Made by a program: the position numbers and the translations under genes
Part shown: positions 36,401 to 47,180 of the stretch, one piece after another
How the letters are laid out: each line of letters begins with the position of its first letter
Position numbering within the stretch: position 1 is the stretch's first letter
Assembly (NCBI GenBank): GCA_036244855.1
Contig: BQKZ01000023.1
Location: 235,245-286,367, forward strand
Origin: Temnopleurus reevesii
Taxonomy: Eukaryota; Echinodermata; Echinoidea; Temnopleuroida; Temnopleuridae
Direction of reading: 5' to 3'
DNA: 51,123 nucleotides
Notes under the pieces: model-generated
The model's input: only the letters and a program-made list of their open reading frames with translations
What the model was told of the DNA's origin: nothing
Database searches by the model: none

Positions 36401-36807
36401 GTCCGGGGGTTCGGAAGGAAGTTCACAATAAGAATGGCAATCCTGGACTGCAAGACAACGGTCTGAGTGTGTCTATGCATAATCGCGCAGGAGTACATAC
36501 CCTCATCAGATGACTGGACATCGTCCAAGACAAGATTGATGTTATTGGCGGCGACGACGCTGACGGCATAGTCACCGTCTTCCCTCTGGGCGATCACGGT
36601 GTTGTCACTGGAGACCTGGCGTCCAAGGGCAAACCAGGCAAGGTTCTGGTCATGTCTGAGGAAGTTGACGGAGCATCGAAAGGTCACGTCTTCACCCTCG
36701 TCAACCTCCTGGTCTTGTGGCTGGATGACGAACGCTTGGTTAGCTCGACAGTATCCAAGGAAACCAACCAACAGCAGACCAGTTATTAGGCGTGACTTCT
36801 GCATCAT
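33490..36807 (-). CDS. Ig-superfamily transmembrane receptor with a long multi-tyrosine cytoplasmic tail
   Basis: Single uninterrupted frame of 1105 residues. A signal peptide (about 1-22) is followed by three Ig-like domains: domain 1 about 25-128 (C45, W58, DEGMYSC ending at C107), domain 2 about 137-230 (C156, W169, C210), domain 3 about 232-320 (C254, W268, C304, extra C296 and C320). N-glycosylation sequons are at N181, N237, N253 and N314. A Pro/Thr stalk leads to a membrane helix (about 344-366) and a basic stop-transfer YRRKKRR. The 739-residue tail is hydrophilic and probably disordered, with 27 tyrosines: a YLPM PI3K-type site at Y430, seven YxxAxx[YF] modules, four YE[EQ]P repeats, and two YDL[AV]GA[LM]R motifs. 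RAAPRSP (495-501) fits a class I SH3 ligand. Two adjacent ATGs start the frame; the first has G at -3. Ig receptors usually have many introns; this one has none. The family is clear, the orthologue is not. The likely role, inferred, is adhesion or recognition coupled to tyrosine-kinase signalling. Confidence 0.93.
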   Translation of the reverse strand: MMQKSRLITGLLLVGFLGYCRANQAFVIQPQDQEVDEGEDVTFRCSVNFLRHDQNLAWFALGRQVSSDNTVIAQREDGDYAVSVVAANNINLVLDDVQSSDEGMYSCAIMHRHTQTVVLQSRIAILIVNFLPNPRTPVCTPVIATVHLNDLVTITCEIKTGKPPVHLIWRRADGLEIDDDNTTLTNVNLNTILTYTFVATLAEQGAIFRCRATSDRFPHYEERCTVTVDVQFPPRVNITPIAPDEEGDFPSYNCTAFANPDAMIPYVWDIDPPFPDTTPIISPDGTILSFDAEPVCRETTTGTCTATNIKGSGNDTAIICEPPPTTAPPPTQAGRGSPGEGGTTMIVIIILLLLVLFAVLGLCFMYRRKKRREREQLLTSQPPPNINITVDPHINISINGAETLARGNLKEGDGHDNLGIYPDVEDESFYLPMGDVKTKNGALTITNTMSSATTVSGGPEDTYIDGYDVEDKAKLKPRVKTRKGKASPKPTPKPRAAPRSPAPHPRLVTGKGFVQALKSGFTFRKKKGVHHENDFDMDDPKADYEQYKTGEPNVYEGLKPHQDTDDENDTIWDDKKKTQATFVEQEGAYDLAGALRKTAPPSNSEAKIQNSDNLGRAGGEPEDYKQAALYGAGPNKAKQSQLQSALLALNTEDVSDKSVDDDYDLVGAMRVKPPSYKSATEAQGQGKSGPDSEVYADAKMYGGVSPNVGFNKIGKAQSNILKRGQGNELEGEVYEEAKMYGAIENSHNKLEFRKSVEVSQDVDAQGGGVGKTVVMHKPKRNPANMNLNNGGNTGDDDSDMIYQEATFYPGSNGNSSKTTLPNNHHDHLEEDGELYEEPIKGKKPNGRRSAIKKEDEQDDGLLYEEPIKSQTTSTGRAAAANKKDQPDSGMIYEEPIKSNSVTPGRSAVNKNGADDSGMLYEQPISHSKIKPSKANNTSARKETDEDDDMIYQEATMYGATTATNASSNISSKTASFADNPDDDPDAKPTGNEDESIYAEATFFSGAAPTKKDHPKIHKKPVVGKKTATLVKNDMDLSEFAEPGDEDGGVSTEQESEEDESVYAEATLYGSVSTGRPGKPPVATPRKNKVVAKKSATLVRQDSDDF

Positions 36808-39800
36808 GACTAAAACCGACCAAATATTCGTTGATGAGTGATCCTATATTCAAAGTTTTCAAACAATTTCTTATTGTTTTGAATGAATCAAAATAGTTCC
36901 TTTAGTTCGTAAGAAAGTAATATTCCTGAAGTGTTCTGTACAAAATCATTTGTCACATAACTGCATATTCATGATTATTCAATATTCACTGGACATTGTC
37001 TGAATTCCTGTTGCAGTTAGTTTGTACCAAGTTCAAATTCTCGTTAGTATGTGGTCCAGATGTTCCATGCAGATTATTAATAGCATGTTCATTGACGAAG
37101 CAATATAATAAAAGAAATAACTCTATATTCCAAAATACATTCTTCTCGAAAGTTACCTAAAATGTCCACTGTCTCTGAATTTATCACAAAGCGCAATAAA
37201 CATGATAAAGATGCTAGATTTAACCGAGTTAACAAAACAGTTAGTTGCTCTTGCTCTTTCGTGTGGGTATATGTGCCTTCTTGTCTTCTTAGATTTCTCT
37301 TCTTCATGTATCTTTGGCAGTTATTTCCTTTTAGAAAGCGAATTTCTATCATTAATATGTGAGTTTCTGTCTGAGACTATTTCAATTACGTAAACGTAGG
37401 AGTCTTTTGTATTCAACGTCTGGTAATAATTGAGAAATCCCGTTGTTGGATGTATTTCCTTCTTGAAATAAAAGAACTGTTTGCCCTTAGCATTCCTTGT
37501 ATTTTTGCCGTGCAACCTTTTAAGGACACGGATTTTAGACGAAACATTGACGAAATTGACTAAAAGAAATGTCGAGCTAAATGTTGTCAATGATAAATAA
37601 GATTTGAGAAAAGTATATCTTTGGGGGAAATTAAGAAAATGTGTGGCCTTCTTAGCCAATGCTTGACTATATATGTTTATGCAAATCACTCTTGTCCCCA
37701 CCTCCGCTCTTCCAACCACTCTCTTCATTCTTGTCTCACTCCTCTCTCCTCTATATCTGTCACTTTTTCTCCATTTTATGGCTAATGATATTGTTTTAAT
37801 TTATTTTGAACTATATGAAGCTAGTAGTCTAATCTTCTCTTTGGGGTGGCTAACTATTATGGGAATACAATAGTGTTTCATGCCTTTATTCCATCGTCCC
37901 TACGCCAACAAAGTCGCTTTGAAATGTAACGATCATTCATGGCAAGGGGTTCGAACCATGTGATTATCATCATCATCCCTCATTTGTGGGTTTTCATCTA
38001 TAATTATTAACGCTCTGTGCATTATTATCTGGCTATAGCATGCATACCGTTGCTACCATTTGATGCTCACTCAATTCAAGGAATTTCTTTCCACCGTTAC
38101 CCATTCGCCTCACCTGGGTTGAGTGTGGCACAGCATGGATACATTTCTTGTTGAGGAAATTAATATCATGGTTAGTAGGAATTTTTCTCTTGATAAATGT
38201 ACATGTATGTTCTTATAATTTTGCTTTGTCATAATACACTTTCATTTTGTGTTTAACTGCCAAATCAGGACCAGACATGCATTTTTGTATCAGAAAATAG
38301 TTGTTGTTAATTTAATATTGAATACATGCATTCCAATGAACAACTACAAACATCCCACCATTTATAGCTGGTAAGCAGGTTACACACGCGTAATTATAGA
38401 CGAATCATTTTCGCGGATGAAAAATAGACCCCTAGGCAACCCATAGGAGTTCAGGTATTATGGATTAATGTTAATAGATGTGAATGAGTGATACTTTAAT
38501 TGTGGATGTTAGTAAATGAATATATGACCTTTCTTTATCAAAAGGGGGATCCAAAATTTTTCGATTTCTGGAACTACTTGACACCGCTAAATATCGACTC
38601 AATTTACCTCATTATGGATATGGAATTTATTGATGCACGACATGATGCTATGTTAGGGGTAATTGCTCAAAAATGAGCTGGTCAAGAGGTAGTTTTAAAT
38701 GCAGAATGAGAAAGTCCATACAATTTCCTTGCCATTGCTACCAAGCACTTGTCGACCTAATCTACAGCTGATTTTAAATGATTTTTTTAGAAGACCAAAT
38801 TACACACGGGTGTATGGAGAAATTATTACGCGTGTGTGCCCAGCAATCGAACACAATACACGATCATATGATCCGGAAGCCAAATATCTGTTCAAAAGAG
38901 GGTGCTGTTTATCAAATTTATGAACATCACAATTGGGATTTTTTTTTATTTACCACTGTCAACAAGGTTTCCCCTCATTTGAAGAAGCATAACTTTTTAA
39001 CAATTTGGTCAGAGAGATTTAATTTAGTGAGAACCTTTCTAAACTATCTGGTTCATATGGAAAACTCAGGATGTTCCAATGAATTATGCATGGCTTAGCA
39101 CGCGTCAAAGATATAAGAAAATGCCATTCAAAAGTCACACGTCAAGATGTAGAATTTTAACTTAGCAGAGTCAGGTGTTATAAATGCCTTTTGGATATGT
39201 TACGAATGATCAGATTATGTCTTAGCAATCTAAACTTGTCATGGTCATATTAAAAATGAAATTTTGTCGGAGAAAAACACTTCCCAATATTTTCACAAAC
39301 ATCACCAAGCTTTGAAATGGCCAAGGAGATTCGAATCTTCTTGAAATAACGTTTATTTTTATCTCACAACTAACATAACCCTGGTATACCGTTCACAACT
39401 GCCACCACGAACTTTTCGTTATCAGATGATTTTTATAACACTTCTCCAAATTCCCCTCATTCACCCACCAAAAAAGAAAAAAAAAATGTCTCTAGATATA
39501 TATTCACCATATAATACAAAAGGACACCACAAAATTATTGTACATGTAGTTGCAAATGCAATTCTCAGCCTGCGAGTGAGCTGTCTAAAGAGGGCGATAT
39601 ACATAAAATTCTCATTGACCATGTTGAATGCGAGCTGGAATACAGTCCCCAGTCAACGAGAAGGTCAACAACATTACCAAATTTATTCTTGTTTTATGAT
39701 TGGTCTGAGTAAATTAACCCTCGAGTATTTGTAGTCTATGATTAAAGTTGCAGATTTTAAAGGCATTTCACTTTTCCGTATTTATAATTGTTTTGTTATG

Positions 39801-41358
39801 AGAAAGAAAAACTTCACTATCGCATGGAAATTATTTGGATATGAAATTGAAAATCACTTACTCGTTCTTTGTAATTATCGGAGTATTCTTCTTCTTTCTT
39901 AAATTTTTACGGCACCCCAGTAAAAAATGACTATATGTGCCGGAGTATGATGGGGATTACCCTTATTTACATTGCCTCCTCCATTGCCTCCTCCTCTCCC
40001 TCCCCTCCCAACCAAAGGTTAAATCAGTTTACCGGAATTTAAGGTGCACTTCTGCTTACCAAGAAATTGTTAAAATTTATCAAGGAGTAATTTTAGTGGT
40101 AGACAATCAGTTCAAAATTCACAAAATTGACAAATCTATTGGCATTAAAAATATACTTTTCATAATGATGAAAGGGGGAAAGTATGATGGCACATTTGAA
40201 GTATTTAGTATTGGTTTCCTTGACAAAATGATTAATAGCTAAGTTTAAGGACAACGGATTAATAAAAAGCAAATAAAACATTGACCCCTCTAACGCCAAC
40301 CACACATTTTGGAAAGAATTAGGTTTACTCATTTCATCAGTTTTAGCAGATACTCCTATGAGATTAATAAATATAAATATGACCATTACTATCTTCGAGT
40401 AGTGATTGAAGGAAACATTTTCTTTATTGATGATACCTGAAGAAAGAATGATATTTCATTAATCATTATATTTCTGTATTCTTAATGGATATTTAGGGAA
40501 CTGAAACTTGCCCGAGAGGTCCTTCATTTTTTATAAATTAGTCATTAATGGGATACAAATTAGCTGAAGCTTTTCTTTCGATTTTTCAAACAAGCTGGTT
40601 TGAGGGCAAGTCATGAAAATGGATTGACAAGCACAGGCCTACAATTTTGCACCAAAAAAAAAAAAGAACGACACTGTCGATATAACCCCCTAAAAATCAT
40701 TTTCATTTGTTATGTTATTTTCTATTCTTACTCTTATGCTTTTATTTCAATAAGTTATCTATTTTTGTCAAATATAATGGTTTTCAGTATTACTGTAATG
40801 GCTTTGATTGTAGATTTGTGTTTATCGGCTCGTTTTGTATTTGTTTGCTTTTTTTTAAAAGAGGGAGGGCGGCATTAGGACACAGACGAATCAATAATAA
40901 ACTACTAATGTATTCGCATTGTTGTTAATTTTGTCTTTGTATTACTAGTATTTTTCAAATGTATCTATTCCCCATTGCATTTCAAGTGATAATGATTAAT
41001 ACAATTTATCAAATTTAAGCTTCATGGAGACTTTAGAAAAGAAAACCGAAACCTATTTAAAGAAACTAATTCATATCTATCTTGGTATCTATGTCATATA
41101 TTCCTAACTGTCAAACGGACTCATCCAATCATTTAAGAAATCTTTCTTTTCTCGCTTCATTTTTTCAGAGTTTTAATCTGTACGAAATGAAATCACCAGT
41201 GTCTTCATGATATGCTAGAGAGACAGGGAGAAACACTCTTGCTTTTCATTTCATTGACTCCGATTTGGCAGCTTCATTCTTTGCGTGACTTTGGATCATT
41301 AGTTTTCATGCTCTAATTTCAACGAGGCTTTCTCTCTTTTTCAAAAGAATTAATAACG
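36808..41358. other. Region between the two receptor genes; contains one SINE
   Basis: Holds the 5' regions of both the minus-strand Ig gene and the plus-strand TLR. Directly upstream of the Ig ATG an acceptor-like cggttttag (ending 2 nt before the ATG on the minus strand) leaves open a 5'UTR intron. No TATA box or other gene was identified; frames of about 100 codons (38778-39098, 39426-39734, 39937-40242) lack coding signs. Confidence 0.45.
37980..38215 (-). mobile_element. Decayed SINE, minus strand
   Basis: Reversed, it reads CTAACCATG, CCTCAACAAGAAATGTATCC, CACTCAACCCAGGTGAGG, GAATGGGTAACGG, AATTCCTTGAATTGAG and a TA-rich 3' end, the body order seen at 16190-16410. The tRNA-like head is not recognisable. 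Confidence 0.5.
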
Positions 41359-42549
41359 GTAAGTACTGGTGTATATGGGAACACCCTGAAGTTACCCTGA
41401 TCGTTGCGGGTACAGAATAATGTTTTTTTTTTCTTCAAGTTTAAGCATTTTTTAAAATAGTTTTTTTTTCCTGTTCCTCGGCGGTTAAAGGGGAACTACA
41501 CTCAGACATTAAATTGCTATCATTAAATGAAGAAAAATAAGATGAACAAACTGTGAAAATTTGAGCAAAATTGGATAATCCATTCAAAAGTTATGAATTT
41601 TCAAAGTTTTTATTTACACCCCTCATGGGCTCCTTAAATTGACACACGCACAGGCACAAAATGGCTGCCAACATGGAGAACTCTCCATTCGCTTTGTACA
41701 CAAAATTTCACATTTTCCTCTTTTTCCAGAAAAGTAGACAACATTTTGTTTCTTCGGTTAAATATATTATAGCCACATCAATACTGCAAGCATTCCAGAA
41801 AGAACGGGGTTGATTCCTCATTTGAAATATGATATTGATCCATTTTCAATAAATTTATATACAAAGTGAATGAGGAGTTCTCCATGTATGACATCACAGA
41901 TTATGCTAATTAGCTATACGCATGTCATTTTAAGGATGCCCAGTACAGGTGGAAATGATGACTTTGAAAATTCATAACTTTTGAAGGGATAATCCAATTT
42001 TGCTCAAATTTTCACAGTTTGTTCATCTGATTTTTCTTCATTTACTGACAGTACATTATTGTCTGGGTGTAATTCCCCTTTAACGTCTGAACAGCGACGC
42101 GTCGCGACGTTGTAGAGCGACCTCTATTACATACTGAAATAGTCAAATCGCTGCATGGACGGGGCTCCGACTGGAATTGATGTTTAGTCATCGGTCCCTG
42201 CGAGGGCGCCACTCGAAGAAAAATTTATGCTCCAAAGTTGATCAGCAAGTAAAAAGTGCACTAAAACCCACATGGCTGCTACAAAAAAAATATATTGGAT
42301 TATGTCGAAATTCTAGCCGTGTCAATATAGACAGTCCCCACGTCAATCAATCGTCTGTAACTAAGTGTTATGACTATAAAAGCGTTTTCACTGAAAAACT
42401 TCTTTCATTTTATAAGTTCAAGTAAAAAAGAGGCTTGAGCTGTCGATCCTTAATCATAAGCAGAATGTCCATTTTCTTAGTTGTTAGATTTGATTTGACT
42501 GTAAATCTATCAGTATTTCATCACATTTATTATATTATTATCTTTACAG
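41359..42549 (+). other. Putative 5'UTR intron of the TLR gene
   Basis: A consensus donor GTAAGT at 41359-41364 (after TAATAACG) and an acceptor ttatctttacag ending at 42549, 19 nt before the TLR ATG, would remove 1191 bp. The upstream untranslated exon would end at 41358; its start is not visible. A 5'UTR intron before an otherwise single-exon TLR is plausible, but this pairing is inferred from splice motifs only. The intron would contain the TTAA-flanked element at 41485-42083. Confidence 0.5.
41485..42083. mobile_element. TTAA-flanked MITE (piggyBac-like ends) upstream of the TLR start
   Basis: TTAA at 41485-41488 and 42080-42083 bounds an element with inverted repeats of about 140-150 bp, beginning AGGGGAA[CT]TACAC. 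The two arms match closely over sequence such as GAACAAACTGTGAAAATTTG. TTAA target duplication is typical of piggyBac-type transposition. No transposase frame is present, so it is non-autonomous. It lies inside the putative 5'UTR intron of the TLR gene. Confidence 0.8.
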
Positions 42550-42568
42550 GTAAATCCGTATTTCTACA

Positions 42569-45230
42569 ATGGCTTCCAAGGTTGTTCTCTGCATTCTTCT
42601 CCTTTCATGCCTTTTGACATGGACTCTTCTCACTGCATATTCGACTCGTGTCCGGAAAACTTCGACAAACATCGGAATCGTCACAGCCCAAACATCACGA
42701 CCAGAATCGAAGTGTTCCGAAGATGAGAAGAAAAGGACGGCCACTTGCGACGATCTTGAACTGAAAAACGTCCCTGATGACCTGTCACCAGACATTCAGA
42801 TGCTCCTTTTAGATGATAACCTGATTGAGACACTTTTTAATGAGTCATTTGCCAGATATATTCAACTCAAACACTTGACGGTGCGCCGCAATCAGATACA
42901 ACATGTTGGTGCTGCAACATTTCGACCGCTCAAACATCTTGTGCATCTCGACTTGTCTGGGAACAGTAATATTGCTTATCTGGACCTGAATATTTTGATT
43001 GTGAGCCCAAGTTTGTCTTTCGTTTCCATAGCAGGGTGTAATATTATGTCTCTTCCCGAAAATAAAACAAATACAGTACGCTTAAATCAAGTACGTAGTC
43101 TCATATTATCATGGAATTTATTAAAGAGAATAAAAATATCATGTCCTGTGCAAAGCCGTGGACGTGTTGATGTAATCTCCCTCAGAAATAATGATTTAAA
43201 AGAACTCACAAACGAAACATTCCAGATCATTGATTGTGATATCAATGAGCTAAATTTGGAAGAAAACCCTATCAAATACATAGATCCTTATACTATTGAA
43301 TCTTTGAGTACTAAATCTCTTCAGTTTGGTATTTTTATCCCGCCCGTGCCATCAAACGCTTGGCGCAATCTCTTGGTAGGAGTTGCCCAATCTAAAATCC
43401 AACGTCTAGTGTTATCTCATATCCCAGAACAGGAATTGGGTCCGAATTTCTTTGCTCCACTCGGAAACTACTCTTTACATACTCTGGAATTGAATAATAC
43501 TGCATTGGCCAGGGGAATTACAATCCTCTTCACAAAACTCCACTTTATTTCTGAACTCTCTGCAAAGTCAGAAAATACCATTCAGTTTTTGGAACCAGAG
43601 TATTTCTTTGGAATGAACAACCTTCGGGTTTTGAATTTTAAAGAAAATTACGTAACACGGATAAATCGTTTCAACAAGAATTGGAGTAATGTTCACATGC
43701 ATGTGATGAATTTGTCCTACAACAACTTACAAGAAATACAATCTTTTGCATTTGAAGGGTTAACCAATCTTTTTATGATAGACCTAGCTTTCAATAGAGA
43801 AATGGAATCGATTGGTTTTAACGCTTTCAGGGGATTGAATAATATTCAATATCTGAATGTTTCGAGCACGAATATACACCAAACATGGCTGAAAGCGCCC
43901 TCTCTATTGTCTTTAATTGCTAGGGATATGACGGGAAATATGTTTGAGCCATTGAGTCTCATCTACACACAATCGTTAAAATTATTTGATATCACCAATT
44001 CGAAACTTGGTCCGTTTCAAATTGGATCATACAACGTATCTCTTTTTTTATGGAATGAATAACCTCACAAATCTCACATTAAAACTCAATCCCATCTCTT
44101 ATTTGGTGTCAGGAGTATTTTATGGTCTATCTGCTTTAGAATTCCTTGATCTGAGCTACTGTCAAATTACGACCATATCCGCAAGTACCTTCGATGACCT
44201 CTACTCGCTTCGGACATTGACCTTGGAACAAAACTCGATCCAAAGACTAGAGATTAATATGTTCGAAAATCTAAAGGGGCTCTTAATATTGAACATGATG
44301 GGGAATGAGCTCAGTTTTCTTGAAAGCAATACCTTTAAGAATACAACATTATTAGAAACATTGCTTTTAGCAGGTAATAGATTTACAGATTTCAATCGCA
44401 GCACGTTTCTTCCCATATTTGAATCGACGAAAAGTATAGACATCTCAGAGAATCCTCTTATATGTAACTGCGAGCTCACATGGCTTGTTCGATGGTTAAA
44501 AGGCCCAGTTGATGTCCTTAACGTAACACTTTGTTCGACGGGATCTGGAACCCTTGCGCCTCTACGTGGCAAACCGTTGCTGACATTTAATCCTCAAAAA
44601 CTTTGTGGTCCGAATGTTCTCCTACTGTCCTTATTACCGCTTGCGGCCATCGGACTCGTGGCAACAATATCCGCTGTATACCATTATCGTTGGTATGTGA
44701 ATTTCAAAATGTATTTGCTGAAGCTAGCTTGCATCGGATACGAGGAGGTCCTGGATGCGCGAGAACACGGTGACTTTGAATTCGATCTCAACTTCATGTT
44801 CCTGGAGGACGATCAACAGTGGGTCCAGGAACACCTTAGACCAGCTCTTGAAGAAAGGCTCCCGAACTTTGATCGGGTTGCATTTGGGGATGACGATCTG
44901 CCTCTGGGCATGCATTACTTCGATGCAGTATACCACGTCATCGAAAGAAGCTTTAAGACTGTTCTTCTCTTTAGCCGGGCAGCCTTCCGGGACAACTGGT
45001 TCATGATCAAGTTCCGAGTGGCCTTCGAGCAGGTGAACGACGCAAGAATGGAGAACGTCGTTGTGGTTTTCCTTGAGGACATCCCAGATGATGAGCTTCC
45101 GTTTCTTGTGAGGTTGTACCTGAGTGAGCGCAGGACCTACTTGTGGTGGGCGCAGGATGGAGAAGGGCAGGAGTATTTCTGGGATAAACTGATTCTGATT
45201 CTTCAACGGGGACAATGCAAGGTGGAATAA
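42569..45230 (+). CDS. Toll-like receptor (LRR-TM-TIR), single coding exon, broken by one frameshift
   Basis: The start ATG has a strong context (A at -3, G at +4) and begins a signal peptide of about 25 residues. An LRRNT-like Cys pair (C49, C60) and about 22 leucine-rich repeats follow. An LRRCT with CNCELTW lies near 44463-44605, a membrane helix at about 44616-44687, and a cytoplasmic TIR domain at about 44772-45210, including LPLG in the BB-loop region and the FW box 3 at 45177-45182. The upstream frame runs to a stop at 44060-44062; the LRRs resume in the +1 frame with FYGMNNL right after a T7 run at 44043-44049, so one extra base (or two missing) separates two otherwise intact halves. 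Total about 886 residues, within the family range. TLRs sense microbial ligands or Spätzle-like proteins and signal through MyD88-type adaptors. Sea urchins carry hundreds of mostly single-exon TLR genes, many of them pseudogenes. This may be a real pseudogene or a homopolymer error. Confidence 0.95.
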
Positions 45231-45694
45231 TGTGATCCCACCCGAGTAGGTCAGGTACTCTGACTATTTTTGTTTCTGTCAAAGGTTTGTTTGCCTTTTC
45301 TAAGATTTGTCTATCCAAAAAGGCATGATTAATCATGTTACATGTGTTAAGGCCATTGAAATAATTTGAAGAATTGTGATTGCCAAAGCCATTGAATTTC
45401 CTCAATTTCAAAACGGTTCTTCTATAGGTTAGGTACTCTCACAAGGTTTTTCTATTAAAGACCTATATATCTGCCTCTTCGTTGATTTGTCCATTTTCTC
45501 CTACATTCTCGAAAATTCTTGACTATCAAAAATTGATGGGTGAAGGGGAATTCATGTTCGGGCATGCATGCTGTAGTTCCATGACATTATTATTCAAGAT
45601 AGTTGGGTATGCTCAGCATCTGCAACATCTGCTCAGTTTCTACATCTTTATAATAAATTCTCATATATTTTAACACATTTTTGTGTGTGATCGA

Positions 45695-45700
45695 AATAAA
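45695..45700 (+). terminator. Candidate polyadenylation signal for the TLR gene
   Basis: AATAAA 465 nt past the TLR stop codon, in AT-rich sequence. A weaker ATAATAAAT lies about 45 nt earlier. Positional assignment only. Confidence 0.4.
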
Positions 45701-46419
45701 GGCAAATTAAAGAAACGTTTAAAAGGCCTTTCAAGTTATAAGTGACATTCATTTCCTTATCATACTCATTTTGATGTGAATAATATGCACATAAAAAGTC
45801 AGGTCAGGCCATTTTCATAAAGGGTCTGCCGTTAAACCACCACGGTGCAATTATCATGATTATTAGTCAGCAGTATTCTCGTTTTCGAGAAGACATCTTT
45901 CAGAGAATATTGCGAACAACCAAGAGGTGGCGCTATGTTCTCCATTGCGACAAGTGAACGCGAAAACATTCCTCATTCACATCACTGTGGGAATTTGGTC
46001 GCCGCCGTTTTTGCTAGTTTGTCTATGTTACCTGCGTATACCATTATTTCTTCTTTTGACTTACCGGGTGATGATCTTAGAAAAATCCGTGTCAATTGAG
46101 CTCCTAATGCATTGTAAATAACATTGTATAATCATTATTACTATTATCTTCACAGTCATAGAAAATATAATGTCAATGCAAGCATTAACTATCACTGATA
46201 GAAATTTGTAATAATTGAAATTTAGGATCATTATATAACTATTTGTATTGTATTTGCGTAAAAACATGTTCAATGTATCGCACCCTTCATAAAGGTGAGG
46301 ATCAATTTGAAATGCAAAATAAACAAAAAATATTCTAAATTGACACCATTGAGTATAGAAAATCGTTTTGAAAGTTAATGATACAGTAATCAGGGTAATG
46401 CATTGAAGAGATGGAATGA

Positions 46420-46516
46420 GAGAGACGAGAGAGAGAGAAAGAGAGAGAGAGTGCGAGTGTGTGTGTGTTTGTGTGTGTTTGTGTGTGTGTGTATGGAGAG
46501 AGAGAGAGGGAATAAT
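46420..46516. repeat. GA / GT microsatellite
   Basis: A GA run, a GT run with TTT interruptions and a second GA run; a GATGATGATG run and GA-rich DNA follow to about 46615. Open frames across it are low complexity. Confidence 0.9.
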
Positions 46517-46689
46517 GAAAAGAAGAATAAGATGATGATGATGATGATGATTATGAAGAAGATGAGTATGATGCTGAGGGGAAGGAGGGGAGGAAGAGGA
46601 GGTGGTGGACCGCGTGTAAAGATGGAAATAATAGAGGAGGCCGTTGATTTTGATGAAGAAGATCACAGTTCATCCCGCCGCCCGCCCCT

Positions 46690-46860
46690 CCCCTAAAAAA
46701 ATCGTTCACAATGTGCTGCTCTTAACCCAGGTGAAGTGAATGGGCATGTCGCATTGTATCTATTTCTTGACGGCAACGGCTACAGCCAGGGTGATATTAA
46801 TGCAAACATCGCATTGAGCACTGTGCAGAGTAGATACTTGTGCTCTGTCATGTCTGTTAT
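46690..46860 (+). mobile_element. Degenerate 3' half of a SINE
   Basis: CACAATGTGCTGCTCTTAAC, CCAGGTGAAGTGAATGGGCA and a following GGCTACAGCCAGGGTGATAT match the body and 3' part of the SINE family seen elsewhere in the window. Confidence 0.45.
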
Positions 46861-47180
46861 TAAAATGGTTGATATGCCTATCTTGCAAGAAATTTATTTT
46901 TCTTGGATGCCCTCAAAAATAGGGTCGGTCGGTTCGAAAAGCTTTTTTATCATTATTATTTTTCACACAATTTACCAAATTGAATGAGAAAATTGGACTT
47001 TGAAGGGAGTGAGAAGCCATATAACAATGACTTTTTAGGTTGTATTGCTAACGATTACCCCTTCCCACCCGCCCACCTAAGGTCCGCTTTTGGGTATTTC
47101 AAGCTACCTCTCAATGAGGTCACGAAGGTTGCGCTTGACCATGAGCTATATCAATACGCGTATCGTAAGCTCAAGCATTG

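Noticed and set aside
33516..36513. Many overlapping frames opposite and within the Ig receptor gene
   Set aside because: Shadows of the long coding frame; none has its own signal peptide or domain evidence.
33490..36807. ITAM or ITIM assignment for the Ig receptor tail
   Set aside because: ITAM needs YxxL/I pairs 6-8 residues apart and ITIM needs [ILVS]xYxx[LIV]; the repeated motifs have Ala or Pro at +3. One YEGL (Y555) and one YDLV (Y663) partly fit but are isolated.
37940..37965. GGTTCGAACC, a perfect tRNA B-box-like word
   Set aside because: No acceptor stem, A box or cloverleaf can be built around it; the word is palindromic and lies next to SINE-derived sequence.
44201..45411. Minus-strand frames of 123-163 codons across the TLR 3' half
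   Set aside because: Antisense shadows of the LRRCT/TIR coding sequence.
46618..46694. Frame encoding EEAVD, matching exon 4 of the downstream gene
   Set aside because: The shared 15 nt in GA-rich sequence is within chance for a window this size, and there is no acceptor or other similarity.
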